Shown one piece after another: positions 1-13,571 of a stretch of 64,000 nucleotides of DNA. The position numbers were made by a program, and so were the translations under genes. A model generated the notes under the pieces. The model had not been told where the DNA came from. It was given only the letters and a program-made list of their open reading frames with translations, and made no database searches. The stretch is from Chaetorhynchus papuensis (taxonomy: Eukaryota > Chordata > Aves > Passeriformes > Rhipiduridae). Each line of letters starts with the position of its first letter. Position 1 is the stretch's first letter. Location: the NCBI GenBank assembly GCA_013396525.1, contig VWYX01000360.1, positions 487,228-551,227 of the forward strand, read 5' to 3'.

Positions 1-400
1 CACAAGATGGAGAAGTGCAAAGACATTTATTGGGCAGTAACCATTCCCTAAATACCAGCCCACAAACAGGATATAACCTCATATAAACAGGAAAGATGCT
101 TCCCAGAGTGCCCCCAATCACCTGGAGTATTGCCTAGATATTACCTATTATGGTAATAGGTGAACAACACCCTATAAGGTTACAAACCACAATCTTCCCA
201 CACAATTGGTCAAGAAGGCTACTAACCCATAATTCTCTTTTCCAGCCCATCTCAGGTGACTTGGATGTGTCTCCATGGTTACCTCTGGGCCTAGGGAAGA
301 GGCCTCTTCTAGGCCTTCCAGGCCTGCTTTTCTATAACACCCATGGTGTAACCCCACAGTAGCAACTGTAGGCAACAGAGTCCTGGCACAGCAGTTTCAC
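1..400 (-). mobile_element. Possible LTR fragment at window edge
   Basis: On the minus strand the order of signals looks like an LTR: a CCAAT box (205-209), a TATA-like CTTATAGG (about 171-179), then a second TATA-like stretch and an AATAAA with ATGTCTTTGCACTT (26-31 and onwards). I cannot name a family, and the left end is cut by the window. It may instead be unique AT-rich sequence with chance motifs. Confidence 0.3.
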
Positions 401-624
401 ACCAAGCACAGGCAGCAGCTGCACCAGCATCCCCACTAAGTCATCTGACCAAGAACTGCAGCAGCACTGACAAGGCACAAGTACAGCCAAAGTGCAACAC
501 CCCAATTATTTCCCATCAATCAAGAAAAAAAAAATGGGGAAAGGTCTAGGACTGGGAAAAGCAGTAGAATAAGTCATGGAGCAGAGACAAAGAGCCGGCA
601 TCTTCATTTCCATACGCTCAGGGT

Positions 625-1147
625 GTTGTGGTGGTTTTATTTCAAACAACCAAACCTCAGAGAGCCACTTGCTCACTCCCTCCTTGGTGTGATGGGGAGA
701 GAATTAAAAGAGCAAATGAGAAAACTCATAGATTGAGATAAAGACAGTTTTCAGGTGCTCAACCATTCCCAGAGAACCAGGGGTCCGTCACACATAAAGG
801 TGACTTGGGAAGACAAATGCCATCACTCTGAATTTCTCCACACACACTCTTCCTTCTTCTTTCTCCCAGTTCATATACTGAGCATGAGGCCATAAAGTCT
901 GGAATATCCCTGGGTTGGTTGGGGTCAGCTGTCCTGGCCGTGCCCCCTCCTAATTCCTTGTGCTCCCCATCCCCTCACTGGTGTGGGGGGTAAGAGGCAG
1001 AAAAGGCCTTGGCTTTGTGTAAACTCTGCTCAGCAATACAAAAAAATCCCCAGTATTATCAAAACTACTTCCAACACCAATCCGAAATACAGCCCCAAAC
1101 CAGCCACTATGAAGAAAAATAACTCTATTCCAGCCAAGACCAGCACA
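625..1147 (-). mobile_element. ERV-L-like solo LTR (copy 1)
   Basis: Read on the minus strand the segment begins TGTGCTGGTCTTGGCTGG and AGTTATTTTTCTTCATAGTG, which I recognise as the start of a common avian ERV-L-type LTR. It shares many blocks with the copy at 10653-11160, including a GACTTGGGAAGACAAA block and CAGCCCCAAACCAGCCACT (both plus strand). It has a diverged TATA-like stretch near 871. The far end is worn. No internal retroviral genes adjoin it, so it looks like a solo LTR. Orientation is inferred from the TG start and from the expected promoter-to-poly(A) order in the family. Confidence 0.75.
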
Positions 1148-2817
1148 GGTGTATAGATCATCAAGACTCATCTTTGAATCTTAGACACACAACAAAAGCC
1201 TGCATGACAGGAGAAGGTAAATCCAAAATAGAAAGGGTGGTGATATTTTTATAATTTCAGATGAGCCTAATGATTTTGTTTAAAAACCCAGAACTTAGAG
1301 TTTTCAAATATTCAAGATTGGCAGTACTGCCCCACTGACACATAGAACTGCTTCCTCATGATTGCCCAAGTGATACATATCTCAGCAGAAAGACCAGATC
1401 CCAAATATCAGACTGAGCACCTTGCATGGGGCTCTCACCTTTGAACCCATGCCCATCTTTGTACAGCAGTCCTAGGAAGCAGAAGGGATCTTCTGCTGCA
1501 GCTTGGCTCCAGCTTCAGCTTGACTTCTGTCACAGACTTCTTGTACAACCACCTAAGAGTATCCACTGCACTTCATCCTGCATCACCTCTTCAGCTGTTA
1601 CAACCCCAATTTGGTTAATGACAGCACTGGCACTAAATTCAACGTGGGCACAAAAGCCTGCATGAAGTAAGGATGCACATCTCATCTAGTGAGTTCTTTC
1701 TGCCAAGAAAAGAACTCAAATGTGACGTATTGCACCCAGTAGAATCCGGATGCTATTGGAATAGCTGTTCTGGCATTAGTTGCTGAAGCTACTGCACATA
1801 CACACCAATAATGAGGAGGCAAAGTCCACAGTAATGCTGCCTGGAACTCTTTCAGGGCTCAGATTTGGAGCCAGGGCAACCAGCAGGAGGTAGTAGTTCC
1901 CCGGCCACCTTCACTGCTCACGGTGTATTAAGTAGATACTCTAAGCAATCTGTGCATGGTTACTTCTCTGATCATGGCTTCATGTCTGCAAGGATCACAC
2001 AGGTCCCTAGACTTGGCTTGAACTCTGTTTTTCATCTGTCCCAACTGGAAAATTGAGCTGGATTACGCCTTAGGGCATCATAGGAGGTGAAACTCCAGAA
2101 CACGGGGATTCTACTCTGCTTTTATAAGTTCAACACCAGCATGAAAAAGAGCACAGCTAAGAAGAAGCATCTCTTTGCAAGCACCACCTTCTGCAGTTAT
2201 TCTCAGTTCACGGGTCAGCAACTGAAGAGGATTTGAGAAGTTTTTGGGAAACTAGTTGGTATGATACATTGATTGATAATAGATTTTTGCCCCTTGAACA
2301 GGACTCAATACCTGTAATTATTGCTAAAATATTAGAAATTTCAGACAAACCAATCCGTATGAATGCAAAACTGCCGGTACTTCAGCCACTTTAACAATGC
2401 CTGGGGAAGAATCACACTTGAGTATCTTCAAAGCAGTTCAGAAGCATGAGGAGAGCAGAGAAAGATTAGAAAGGTGTTTCTATCTCCCACAGATCACCCT
2501 AGCAATGGCTTTTAATTCCAACATTTATAAAATATTTATCTGTATCCTGAGCTACATGCTTACATAAAGAAACACATAACGCCACATAAATGTACACATG
2601 GCGGTCCCATAGATGTATATTTTATAAACAGAAGTTTCGCCCCAAAAGCTATTTATTCCTCTAAATATTTTCCCTCAGGATCCTTTTTGTCAGCTATTCC
2701 ACTTACACTTTTTTCTTTTGCTGCATTCTGGACTTGGTAAAGTTGGAAGGCAGCGTAACAGGAAAAGCATTAAAAATTCATTAGGAACGTTCTATGCATT
2801 TTAAAAATGCATCCTTA

Positions 2818-2850
2818 AAAAAAAAAAATTAAAAAAAAAAAACACAAAAA
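2818..2850. repeat. A-rich low-complexity run
   Basis: Long A stretches broken by a few T and C bases, directly before the CpG-rich island at 2925-3095. Confidence 0.9.
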
Positions 2851-2924
2851 AAGACCCAGAAAAGCACCCCAGTCTAGTTGAAGCAGGGGGAAAGGCAGTG
2901 CAGGAGTTTAGTCTGCTTTGCACT

Positions 2925-3095
2925 GCGGGCACCTGGAGGCACGGGAAGGTACAGGCAGGGCCGTGGTCCCCAGCAGGGCTCATCAGGCGCACGAACGCGG
3001 CCGCTCCGCCCGAGGGATCCGAGAGGATTTCTTTCAGAGACAGCCACACTGCGTCTGTGAGGCACCGAGCGCAGCCCCAGCGACCATGACCTGGT
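2925..3095. promoter_or_regulatory. CpG-rich island in the desert (NotI site)
   Basis: By eye about 15 CpG fall within roughly 165 bp, against a CpG-poor AT-rich background, and a GCGGCCGC site lies at 2997-3004. No coding gene or named repeat explains the composition. It could be a distal CpG-rich regulatory element, the start of a noncoding transcript, or a GC-rich repeat remnant that I do not recognise. Confidence 0.4.
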
Positions 3096-3517
3096 TTCCT
3101 TTTCGCTTTGCTCCGTCACTGTGTGACACTCAGACAATGGCTGAATTCAGACATTCGGGTTCTCTCTCAACCTGCCGAGACATTTTCCCACCCACTCAGA
3201 ATTTGGGGGAGGTCCGCTACCTGCCGCAGAGATTTCTCGTGTTTGCAGCCCATGTTTTCTATCTCACAACTGAAAATCACAATTATTTTAAAGCAGCAAT
3301 TAATTTTTTTTTATAATTATTATCCCTCCTCCCTAATATATTACTTCAGATTTTAAAGCCAAGAATATTTGGAAACGGTAATTCTTAGTTTTTAAAGAAT
3401 AGGAAAAGAACAACCTGAACTTGTCTATTTCTGTTTGGTTTTTTGGTTTGGTTGGGGGGTGTTTTTTTGGGGGGAGGATGGTTTTGCTTGTTTGTTTAGG
3501 TTTTTAATTTAAATTCT

Positions 3518-3523
<6 letters not shown>

Positions 3524-3551
<28 letters not shown>
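3524..3551. repeat. (AT)n microsatellite
   Basis: An uninterrupted TA repeat of about 14 units, flanked by GTGTG on the left and ACACAT on the right. Confidence 0.95.
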
Positions 3552-3557
<6 letters not shown>

Positions 3558-4265
3558 AATTTTGACCGCCTTAGAGACAACAGGGCAAAGGGAAACAAAC
3601 AAAGAGAGCATCTGGTCAGATTTATAACTAAGTATTACAGAGCATTAAATTTTCCTTAGTCTTTTTGCTGGTAGTCACAGTGAAAACATTTATTTTTTAA
3701 ATTTATACTGCAAATACTAAAAATAATCCAAAACACTATCTGAGAAAAATAATATTAAATTCAGAGAGGACAAGGTAACAACTCAGAAGCCTGGGGGATG
3801 AGAGACTAGACTGAAACAACAACACAAGGAGTGGAAGAATTTCTTGGAAAATGGGAAAAATTGATGGGAAGCCTGGGGTGGAAAGATGAAAGCAGTAACA
3901 TTCTCTTCAAATTATCTGTAATATACAAAAGGGGGAACTGAAATCTCTCACAGCAATTCTCATGTAGGTTGCAAAAACGTGTGGAGGACCTTGTTCATTA
4001 CCTGCCATGAGTGTTGAAATGTTGCTACATTTTATGCAGGTATATTTTGATGATGGGTAAAGCCACGCTATCACCTACTACATATTAATTGCTCCCAGGA
4101 GACATCCCTCTCCTCATTTATAAACTGAATTACCCATTCTTCCTCAGTGCTACCAAAATGGTGCTTGTTCCAGCATCTTCCACTTAACAAATCACCCCAG
4201 AAACAGAGGCTATCGAGTTAGTGGCTATGTATCTGTTACCACAATTCACAGTTAAAAGTTTTCTT

Positions 4266-4340
4266 TACAGAATCACAGAATGATTTAGGTTGAAAGGGGT
4301 CTCAAAAAGATACTTGGTCCAGTCCTCTGGCTCATCCAGT
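4266..4340 (-). mobile_element. CR1 LINE 3' fragment
   Basis: The plus strand reads CAGAATCACAGAATG followed by ATTTAGGTTGAAAGGGGTCT, the reverse complement of a CR1 3' end with its short ATTCTGTG-type terminal repeat. Only the terminal stretch is recognisable and no reverse transcriptase remains. The right border is vague. Confidence 0.7.
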
Positions 4341-6508
4341 CTAGTTTTTAGTCCTTCTTGGGACAGAAACCTTACATATTGTCCCTCCTTACATTCTAGT
4401 AAAAAGTCTTCTATTTTTTTCAGGCATTTTATTCTGAGTAAGTATTTCCTAAAATTCTTTAGGATCCTTCAGAATTTAACAAACCCCTATAGGGTAAGAA
4501 TAAAAGATAATTTTACACTATTTCACTAGTTTAGCTAAAAATGGAGGAGGTTTTTTTTTTATATATACATATGTGTATATGTAAACCTATACACATATTT
4601 ACAGAGGGGAAACATTAACTCGTGAATAGAATATATATCAGTATCTACTAGAGCTGTTATGCCACCCTGTTTTCAAATTATTAAAATTAATCATATTAAA
4701 TGATGTCTCAAGTAGCATAATGATACCTTGTTAAAAAACATCATTGTTTGATCCAAGATTCAAGTGAAAGGGAACAATAAATACCTAAAATTTACTCTTC
4801 ACTTCATTTTCTCAAATTTATTTGGTTTCATTAGAGTGGAGAAGTTATTAAGTCTGAATCACAAATATTTGGAATTTTAGATATTAAAAATTCAATCATA
4901 AAGCTCCACCAAGTGGAAATCCTTAAAACTACACTAAGCAAATTCACGAACAAAAATTCATGTTATAATTACAGCCAATGCTCACAAATCCAATTATATT
5001 CAATGAAAAACAAATAGGCTATCCATAGCTATAACTCATCGTTTTTACCAGTGTACACTAATCATGTTATTGACTGGGGTTGGAGGGAATAATAACATCA
5101 TCAAGATGTTTAGTTTTCCCTCTGGTTAGATCTGCTCCTTTGAAAACGTTCATTTTGCTGTGTCCAGTGTGGACTGAAATGATCTCTTAACACTGATTTG
5201 GTTTTTCAAAAAAAGCCACCTTTCCAGCTTGCTGAAGTTGCTATGGGAAACCTTAATTTCCCCTTCTTAATAAGCAGTTTTGGTTATTTACACAAATTAA
5301 CAGGCACTGCCATTTTAGGTAGCATAAGATTCTCGAAGCAATGTAGTTTGTTAAATGGTTTGCTCTTTCTCACTGTTGAAATATTCATCATCTGTGTAAT
5401 TTTAACAACCTGATAAAAACTGTTAAAAGCATAGTTGTGCTGCCCAGCAGGTAGTGCCATTTTTAATGAAACCATAACTGTCATAAATAAATAATCATCT
5501 CATGAAGTATTCAAGATGTACCTCAACTTCCATAAGAAAATTTGTTTTGGTGTGGGACTGCAAAACATGCCACAACTGTTCTCATCCAGTAAAAGAATTA
5601 ACAGAGAGATATTTCAAGCTGAAGTTTGTTCTCAGAACATTTGAACTTGACTGTAAAGCACAGAACAAGTGATTTTTTTACGTACGGAATTCAGAGGGAT
5701 CCAAGCCCGCTTGGTGCATTTGGTAACACAACGCCTCTCACACAGAAGAGCAGAAATGTGAACTGGCACCTCGTTTTTGAAGCAACTCCTCTCCTTCTGA
5801 ATGCACCAGGCCAGCATATCTGTGAGGACATTTAATACATGCCAGGAGGCTGCTCTCCCAATGCTTTGTGGGTCACTGCCTGCACTCAGATACCGCCACA
5901 CAAAGTCAGCAGCACGGTAACTCAACCCTATTTCATACAGCAGACAATCCAAGACCCACAGCCACTTTGTGGAGGCCAAACACCATCAACACACCATCAC
6001 GTGTGTCTGTATCAACATTTAGTTCAGGTCACATGAGGCCTTTGGAAGGGAATTGCAGCCACCACATTTACAAATATACATATAGCTCTGGTTTGGTTTC
6101 GCATTTCCTTGCTCTTGTTTTGTTTTCCAACCCTTAGGTTCCCACAGTCACAGATGTAATGGAAATAAATTAAATACTATTCCCTGACCATGAAGGGGAA
6201 ATGCTTTCTACACTACCACTCACTGGGCAACGTGTGAACCTTAAAATGGTGAGTAGTAGACGCTCCAATTAACCACAGGATAGCCAGATAAACATCAGTG
6301 CAAAGCTAAATCATGACAAGATGGTCTGTGCACAGACAACTAAAGGACAGCAGGGAAATTAACAATAACCAACACATTATGCAGAAAGTAGAGCTTGACA
6401 CACTTTTTAAAATGCACGCTACAAACCCAATTGATAAGGTAACAGGGCTGACACCAGCCATGGTCTGTAACAAATGTGACCACATAACATTTTCTTTAAA
6501 GCATGGCA

Positions 6509-6538
6509 TTTCTATAGTGACATTTGTCACTATAGAAA
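6509..6538. repeat. Perfect 13-bp hairpin with 4-base loop
   Basis: TTTCTATAGTGAC (6509-6521) is followed by the loop ATTT and then by the exact reverse complement (6526-6538). The stem does not extend past 13 bp. It is not followed by a T-run that would suggest Pol III termination. It is too short for a microRNA precursor. Confidence 0.85.
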
Positions 6539-9500
6539 AGTTAATGAGGTCCACCACAAAGGCCAAAAACCAGTGAAGAGGGATCACAAAAAAACATGTT
6601 AATGTGGAATTATTTATGAGGGATAGTTTTAGTAGTCTCAGAGGCTTTGGGCTGGTGCTGCTATTTTTATCAATGACTGGAAAGAAAATAGATATATTAT
6701 ATTAGATATAATATCCCTGGTAGCAAACTCTCAGTAACAGAAGTCATTGACTTGGGCCATATCAGTCACACAAGCCAGCTAATCCACTTGAATGCTAATG
6801 TTATCAAATACAAGTTAATGCCTAAGGACAAAAGATGCAGATCACTTTCAAGAAGGCAACCTAACCCACAGCCTAAAAAACACACAAATAATTGCATTAT
6901 TTGGAGGCAACGATTAATAAAAACCAGAAAATTAATTCCTAGAGCAAAAACTTGTTTTATACGAACATCAAAAGTCCTGAGATGGAGTGATGAGAGTGAA
7001 TCAGTGCAAAGCACTGAAACTACACCTTGTACAATGCAGCTGTAAGAGATAAATAACTAATAAAAGCCCAGAAGAAGCTCCCAACAGGTTATCCACTGTG
7101 GGAAAGATGACTTCTGCCCACAAGCCTGGAAAGGCCCTAATCAATGTGCTGGTTCAGCTGGCTGAGGGAGAGAATTCATCACAGATCAGCAGATATTTGT
7201 ACCAGGAAAAAGCTTCTAATAAGCTATAGACCCTTAATCCAAAAACAAAAGACCTAATCAGTATGCAATCTCCAAAAGCCAAAGCTAGGAAAACTCTGGC
7301 TAAAAGAGAAAAAAAAACAGCAGCAGTGATTAATTGTTGGCACCATATACTCAAGGTTCTTCAGCACCAGAAATATTTCTTTCAGAAACAGACTTTTTTT
7401 CCAAATAGAGCTGCTATAGCTCAAGGAGGAATTACAAGCTCCATAATGATTTATTAATCAAAAACGCCTGTTCCAAGTAACACAGGTCAAGCCACTTGAA
7501 CAGAAGGGTCCTACTGGTGTTTAAAAATCCAAACATCTATGGCAGCACCTTAGTCAAGAACTGAATTTCTCACTATTTAAACATACCTTTGTGCTATAAG
7601 CATTGTCAGTGCAGCAGCACCTCTGATACGTTTTTCTAGGCTGACAATTGAAATTTCAGTTAAAATATGGTTTATTTATTCTCGTTGGTGCACTCAAAAT
7701 AATTTGCAAAGAGCAAACGCGTCAGGCTGAGTGAACAGAATAATGGCTCTGCATATGTAGTGGTTTTGTACAGGTTCCTGTTATTCTTTTCACTCATTTG
7801 AATCAATCTGAATCACTTCTGCTTACCTGAAAGGAATATTTTTTCGAGCACTATACCCTGTTCTGTGGGAACATCTTCTCTTTATTTTGTTTCGTGGGAA
7901 TAGAGTGTTATGGTCACAAATTAGTGCTACGCTCTGGCAATAGCCTTCAAAGAAACTGCAGTTGTTACATTCAAAACAAAAATTCTTTGTGGAGTGCAAG
8001 GTTTTAAAACAAGCCTTTGTGACTGCCCTGGCCTTTGTTTTCAGCCTGATAAAAGTAATTTCTGACCATTAACAGTTCCTGCAGCTGACTTATGCCAGCG
8101 GATGAAAAAATAACTTCTTGCAGGGAGACTTACTAGTCAAGCACATGTCACCAGTGCTCCAGGAGGCACTTTCAGCTATGCCAAAGTGAAACATTTGTGA
8201 AGGCCAAGCTGTTTGGGAGGCAGCATCACTTCTGTGGAATTCCTGAACTGCACAAACTTTGTGTAATCAATAATTGCTATTCTTTCCAGCACTTAAACCA
8301 CCTAAATGCAGAATTCCCAGTTTATCCCTTCCTCAGCTGTGATTCTGTTTTGATTTGTTTATCCTGCCAGCAATCAAGGTGACCTGTACTTCCTGCCCAC
8401 GTGGTATCAGACTGTCATTATTTTCTCTTTAACTGCATTAAGTGAAGCAAAACACAAGTTAAATACTCTTCTTTTTCTCATATAATCATTTAGAATAACT
8501 GCAACAGAAAGTTATGCAATTGTCACATCATATGCATTATATCCTATTTCCTTTACCCTCTCAAGCTATCACCTACATTATGTTTATCCAGCTGTTTTAG
8601 GACCATCAGAAGCATTTCAGGTGGGTGAGGCTGTGGGTTGAGCTCCAATTTGACAGCAGCTGGTTTGTTCTTTCATGTAAACTCACAGGTGATTTTTCCA
8701 ATCAGACAGAATGAAGGGCAATGCCCAGTTTACTGTTGCTGTGCTCACACTGCAAAAGGCATTGTCAATAACCTTGCCAACCCCCTGTGGTTTTTTCATT
8801 GGCAGTTAGCAAATGGCTGAGCACGACCAAACCTCGAGCACTGAGACGTGCTGAGCATTCACCAGTTATTTTGGAATTTAAAATAATGTCATTTTTAAAA
8901 AATCCCCAGATAGCATAACTCTGTAAAAATTTTATACAAATGAAGAACTGGAGAGAAAAAGAGAGTAAAAATTAGTCTACAGCAAGAAAGGCAGTACCTC
9001 ACAAACTACTCACCTTTTTTCAGTCAATTCTTCTTCTGCAGAATGGAACTTCAGCAGAAATTTTTTTTTCCTACCCTACCACATAGAATTTGGATATTTT
9101 AGGAAAAAATCTTTACAGTCAAGAAATGTAGGACACCTAAAAATCATGCTTAAAATCCAGCCCCAGTTTCCTGAGGAGGCCTGTTTGGCAGAGCTATTGT
9201 AAACAAAGCCATTGAACCCGAGAAAGAGAAGTGACTTTAGGAGTGCTCCAGTTGCACCTACTGAGCTGTGTTTAGACTTTGTAGTTGACTCCAGGATTCC
9301 TGGCTGTGTGCTGCCCTCCTCCCAGCCAGCTAATCCCTGTCCCCTGACCTGTCCCTCGCCCCGTTATTCAGTGGGGTCTGTGCACAGCGACCCCCCTGCC
9401 CTGGCAATCCTCTCTGAGTGTTTACAAGAGGGCAAAGCCCCTTTCATTCTCTTCCTCAGCCCTTGAGGAGACAGGGATAGGCAACAGCTTCTTAATGTAT

Positions 9501-10652
9501 TTCATTACATTCTTCATTAGACAAGGAAGTAATTCCACGGTTTTAAAATCAAATCATGTTTTTCATATATCTTTCACTTCCTCTCCCACCATCTCCGACT
9601 CAGGCTCTCAAGTTTATTATTATAAATCTGTCACTAAACAAAAAAAACCCCGTAGTATGTGAAGGCAAGATTCCTGAGCTCACCCCACGCAATAAGGCAA
9701 ATATCTCGAGAAAAATTGAATATAAGTTTGCTTTTGTCAGGTTAATGCAACATGGTAAATAAGTTCCTTTATGCCAGTTACCAGCGAGGTAGCTTTTCTT
9801 TTTGTGATTTTAGCTTAAGGTCACAGATCTCAGAAGACAAAAACAAGCAACAACAGCAAATTGAAATATTCTTCAGGTGAATAACCTAGTAAATAACTCT
9901 ACTCCAAGCATGAGACTGTCCCTTCGAGTCTAGATTTTTGAAAGCTTTGTTTATTCCACTTTGGATGTTCGGTCTGAGCCAAGTTATTCCTGATTTAATC
10001 TGATGAAAACATAAACTGAGCCCAGGAAGCGAAGCAGGCGAGCAATTCTCCGTGTTCCACTCAGTGAATTTTATAGATGTTGCAATTCAAAAACATTTCA
10101 TGTAAGAAATCCCAAACAAACCCTTGCTGTTTGTCCATGCAGCAGAGGGTTTAAGGAGCTGTGTACTCTGGACACATGAGGCGTGAATGCCATATTGCAT
10201 ACAGCCGTCCACCATACAAGTAACCTACAAATAATGCTACAGGCATTTGGCTAAATGCATAACAAATTTTTTAGGTTTTCTTTATCTGTAAAGTCCAAGT
10301 CAGCTCATATAACACAGTTTTTCTTGATCCAAAAAAGCTGCATCATTGGAACATTTTTTGTGAGCAGACTAATGGGCAGTGTACTTCAGGAGTAATCTTG
10401 GCTTTTAGAAGTCCCCCTTGCAAGAACACAACAAACCTGCTGCCTCTCTAGACAAGCCATGATACACTCTTGTGTGCTTTGTATTTAAGTTTAGCACAAT
10501 ATTAAAAGTATTTTGTTTCCCAGCAACTTTTTTGAGGTATACTACCTGAATCTATATTCTGATATATAGGATCTGATATCTGATATATGGCCCATCTGAT
10601 TTTTCAGACTTAATATATCAAAGAAAAATATGTATTTTAAGCCTTTCCATTT

Positions 10653-11160
10653 CTCATGGTTTAACCCCAGCCAGCAGCCAAGCTCCAGGCAGCCACTCGC
10701 TCACTTCCCCACCACTGGGATCGGGAAGAGAGTGGGAAGAATTAAAGGTAGAACACTCATGAGCTGAGATAAGGACAGGGAAAGCAAAAGACATGCCCAC
10801 AAACAAAGAAAAACAATGAATTAATTCCCTGCTTCCCAAGGGCAGGCAGGAGTTCAGCCATCTCCAGGAGAGCAGGGCCCTGTCATGGGTAATGGTGACT
10901 TGGGAAGACAAACACCATCACCCCAAATGTCCCCCTTTTCCTCCCTCTTCCCTCTTCTATACTGACCATGACATCCCATAATCTGGAATCTCCCTGTGGT
11001 CAGTTGGGGTCACCTGTCCTGGCTGTGTCTCCTCCCAGGCACCCCCAGTCTCAGCAATAACAGAAACCTCTCTGTGTTATCAACCCTGTGTTCAGCACAA
11101 ACCCAAACACAGCCCCAAACCAGCCACTGTGAAGAAAATTAACTCTACCCCAGCTGAAAC
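10653..11160 (-). mobile_element. ERV-L-like solo LTR (copy 2)
   Basis: The plus strand begins CATGGTTTAACCCCAGCCAG and later reads CAGCCCCAAACCAGCCACTG followed by GAAGAAAATTAACTCTACCC, matching the same avian LTR family as copy 1. The minus-strand start is clipped: the usual CCAGCACA end on the plus strand is missing after CCCAGCTGAAAC. No gag, pol or env sequence is next to it. It is a degraded, non-functional remnant. Confidence 0.8.
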
Positions 11161-13539
11161 TCCCTCCCCAAAATTCCCCTAATCAGTCCATACTTTTGAA
11201 AATCTGATGGAAACAAGAGTGCTACTTACAGAATGTATAACATCCATAGCAAATTAGGGAAATGATTATAGGTTCAAGGAATTCCAGTCACAAAAGTACT
11301 GGTGTTTGTACTGCTGGCTTTTAAAGCAAAATGTGTGCCATTTCACATTCAAAAGTCAATATTGTTATTAAAAAACAAACAAACAAAAAACCCAAAAAAC
11401 CATGAAACAACAAAAAGTTGATCAGTCTCTTTCTACAGAAAAAGAAACATGCTTAAATACAGCATTGAATGTATCTTTAGTAAAATCTGCTTTTGTCTGA
11501 GGACTTTCAAGGTCCAATTCAAATTCTCAAAGTCTGAAATTCTTTGATTTAAAATTGGATCCATAAATTGGATCAGGCTCTCAACTGTTTCTTTTATAAA
11601 ACTCGTGTGATCAAAACTATTAGCTGCAATGGCAACCTGAAGTTACACTTAGGTCTTGTACCAGGTTATCCCAGTACAGAGCTTCATTTCACTTTTCATT
11701 TTTTCTTAAATGTCACTCGACAGCATTCAGATTCCAAACTGACCTTTATCTTTACACTAATAGCTTTTCTTATCAGCAGCAAAATCACTACATCTTCCAC
11801 ACAGCTGATTGTCACTGGAATAATCCCCTGTTTGGAATAATCCTTTACCCTAACATTTGGTGCTGACTATTAATAAATTAAGAACTAACAGGCAAATAAT
11901 TACCCTTTCACCTAGGAAAACACTGCTGGCCACCACACAACTCTCCCTCAGTGACACAGTGGTGTGCCCTGTGTAATTGATGCAAATGCATGAGGGGATA
12001 CTGGTATGTTCCCTGCACTGGCTGTCACGTCCACACCCTCACTATTTACCTCCAAAGGATGGCAGAGGGAATGACCTACTGCCAGGATTTCTTTGTTTGT
12101 TTATTAGAAACATCTCCACTTCTAATGGCAAACTATTTCTTTATTGAGACAAGATAGATGGGTTTTTTGTTTGTTTTTTCCAAAAGGCTACACATACGGG
12201 TGCTGCGTAACATTATCTCACATTTCGTCCCCAGATAAATTTGAACATTTCCACAAAAGCAAAAAAAATATTTATTTCCAGCTTGCGTATACAACGTGCA
12301 TGACCGAAAATTGGCAAATCTTCCTTGTCTGTTAGTAGCAAATGCATTGTAAATTACGGCGCATAGAAAAATTCAGCATTTCACCTTGCAGAAGCGTATT
12401 ACTCATAGAACGCTGCAGATGAAGGAGCAGAGATCTCTTCTCTCCACTACCAATAAATTAACCTGCAGCTTTGTTTTATACATCTGCCAGCGCAGTGGTG
12501 AACTGAGGTGTTGCAGGCGCCATTGTGATGGACTAAGGGAATGCTAAGGTCTGGTGCTTTACCTCATCAATCTGGAACCCGAATGGAGCTTTCCCCGAAG
12601 GTTGCCTCCAAACACATTCCTGAGGAGCACTGACTGGTGACCAGAGTGTCTGGCTGGGAAAAAAAACAAGTTCTGCAGCATAGAAACGGTGTTAACAGCT
12701 CTTCACCAAGACGTGGTGCCTCTTTAAGGATGTCTTTTCACCAGTACTGAGTAAGGGGCTGACCTCTCCTTGCAGCAGATAAAATAGCCCGAAAACAACG
12801 CTTGGGATTTATTTCTTCTCTTTTTTTAATTAACAATGTGGTATTTTCACGTGGCACATTTTCACTTTTCCCTCCCCCCTCATTGTTTGGATTCTTATCA
12901 GAGTTACAGGCTAGACACGGGGTAGTGCAACCACTGACTCTGCTTGCCCACTTTCTTCACATAAGCCTAGAAAGTGCCATGAAAGGATATTCCTTCCACA
13001 GCATTTAAGGCACCATATGGAGCTATCTAGCAGATATGGATTTTATTCTCAGCCTGTTCAGTGACCCTAGGGAATGCCTTCCCGCTTCACTTTCTCTTTC
13101 CACAGCCTAGAAATGACAACACTTGCTTTTCTTTCTTTCTCTTTTTTTCTTTTTTTTTAAACTAAGATTTCTAGTAAGAAATGAAAAGAAAGGAAAGATG
13201 TTAAAGAGGACAGTATAAATGTCACTATAACAAATTCTTTTACCAACAAAAAGATTTAGCTGAGTTCTATCTACAACAGAGGCTAATAATAACAAACATT
13301 ATTTACAAAGGATAAATTAAACTATATAAACTGTCACTGAATTATCTAATTGGCATTTTCTCTCTCCCAAATGCACTCCAGATTAAGTATGTGTTCACAA
13401 TGTCTCTTAAGTCTTTAAACTATTTATAACTCTCCTAAACACTGAAATAATGTATTTACATCAGGATTAATCATCACTATAATTTAATTAGCATTTGACA
13501 AGAATTGATTTGGCAGAACTTTTTCCCTTAAAAATAGGA

Positions 13540-13571
13540 AATGGCCATAAACCAGGGGAATGGCCATAAAC
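13540..13571. repeat. Short tandem duplication (19-bp period)
   Basis: AATGGCCATAAAC occurs at 13540-13552 and again at 13559-13571. Only two copies are present. Confidence 0.85.

Larger units (their letters stand above)
1148..10652. other. Intergenic DNA downstream of WT1, no gene seen
   Basis: Apart from the features listed separately, this is AT-rich sequence whose open frames are all below about 135 codons and without a recognisable domain. I found no splice-bounded conserved exon, tRNA or rRNA. A patch near 6685-6715 is a TA-rich imperfect palindrome. Confidence 0.65.

Noticed and set aside
1200..2100. Possible processed pseudogene, suggested by short broken frames on the minus strand
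   Set aside because: I could not match the broken translation to any protein, and there is no clear poly(A) tail or target-site duplication.
625..11160. Two same-strand ERV-L-like LTRs about 10 kb apart, a spacing that could bound a full provirus
   Set aside because: The DNA between them has no recognisable gag, pol or env reading and looks like ordinary AT-rich unique sequence. The copies also differ clearly from each other. Two independent solo LTRs fit better.
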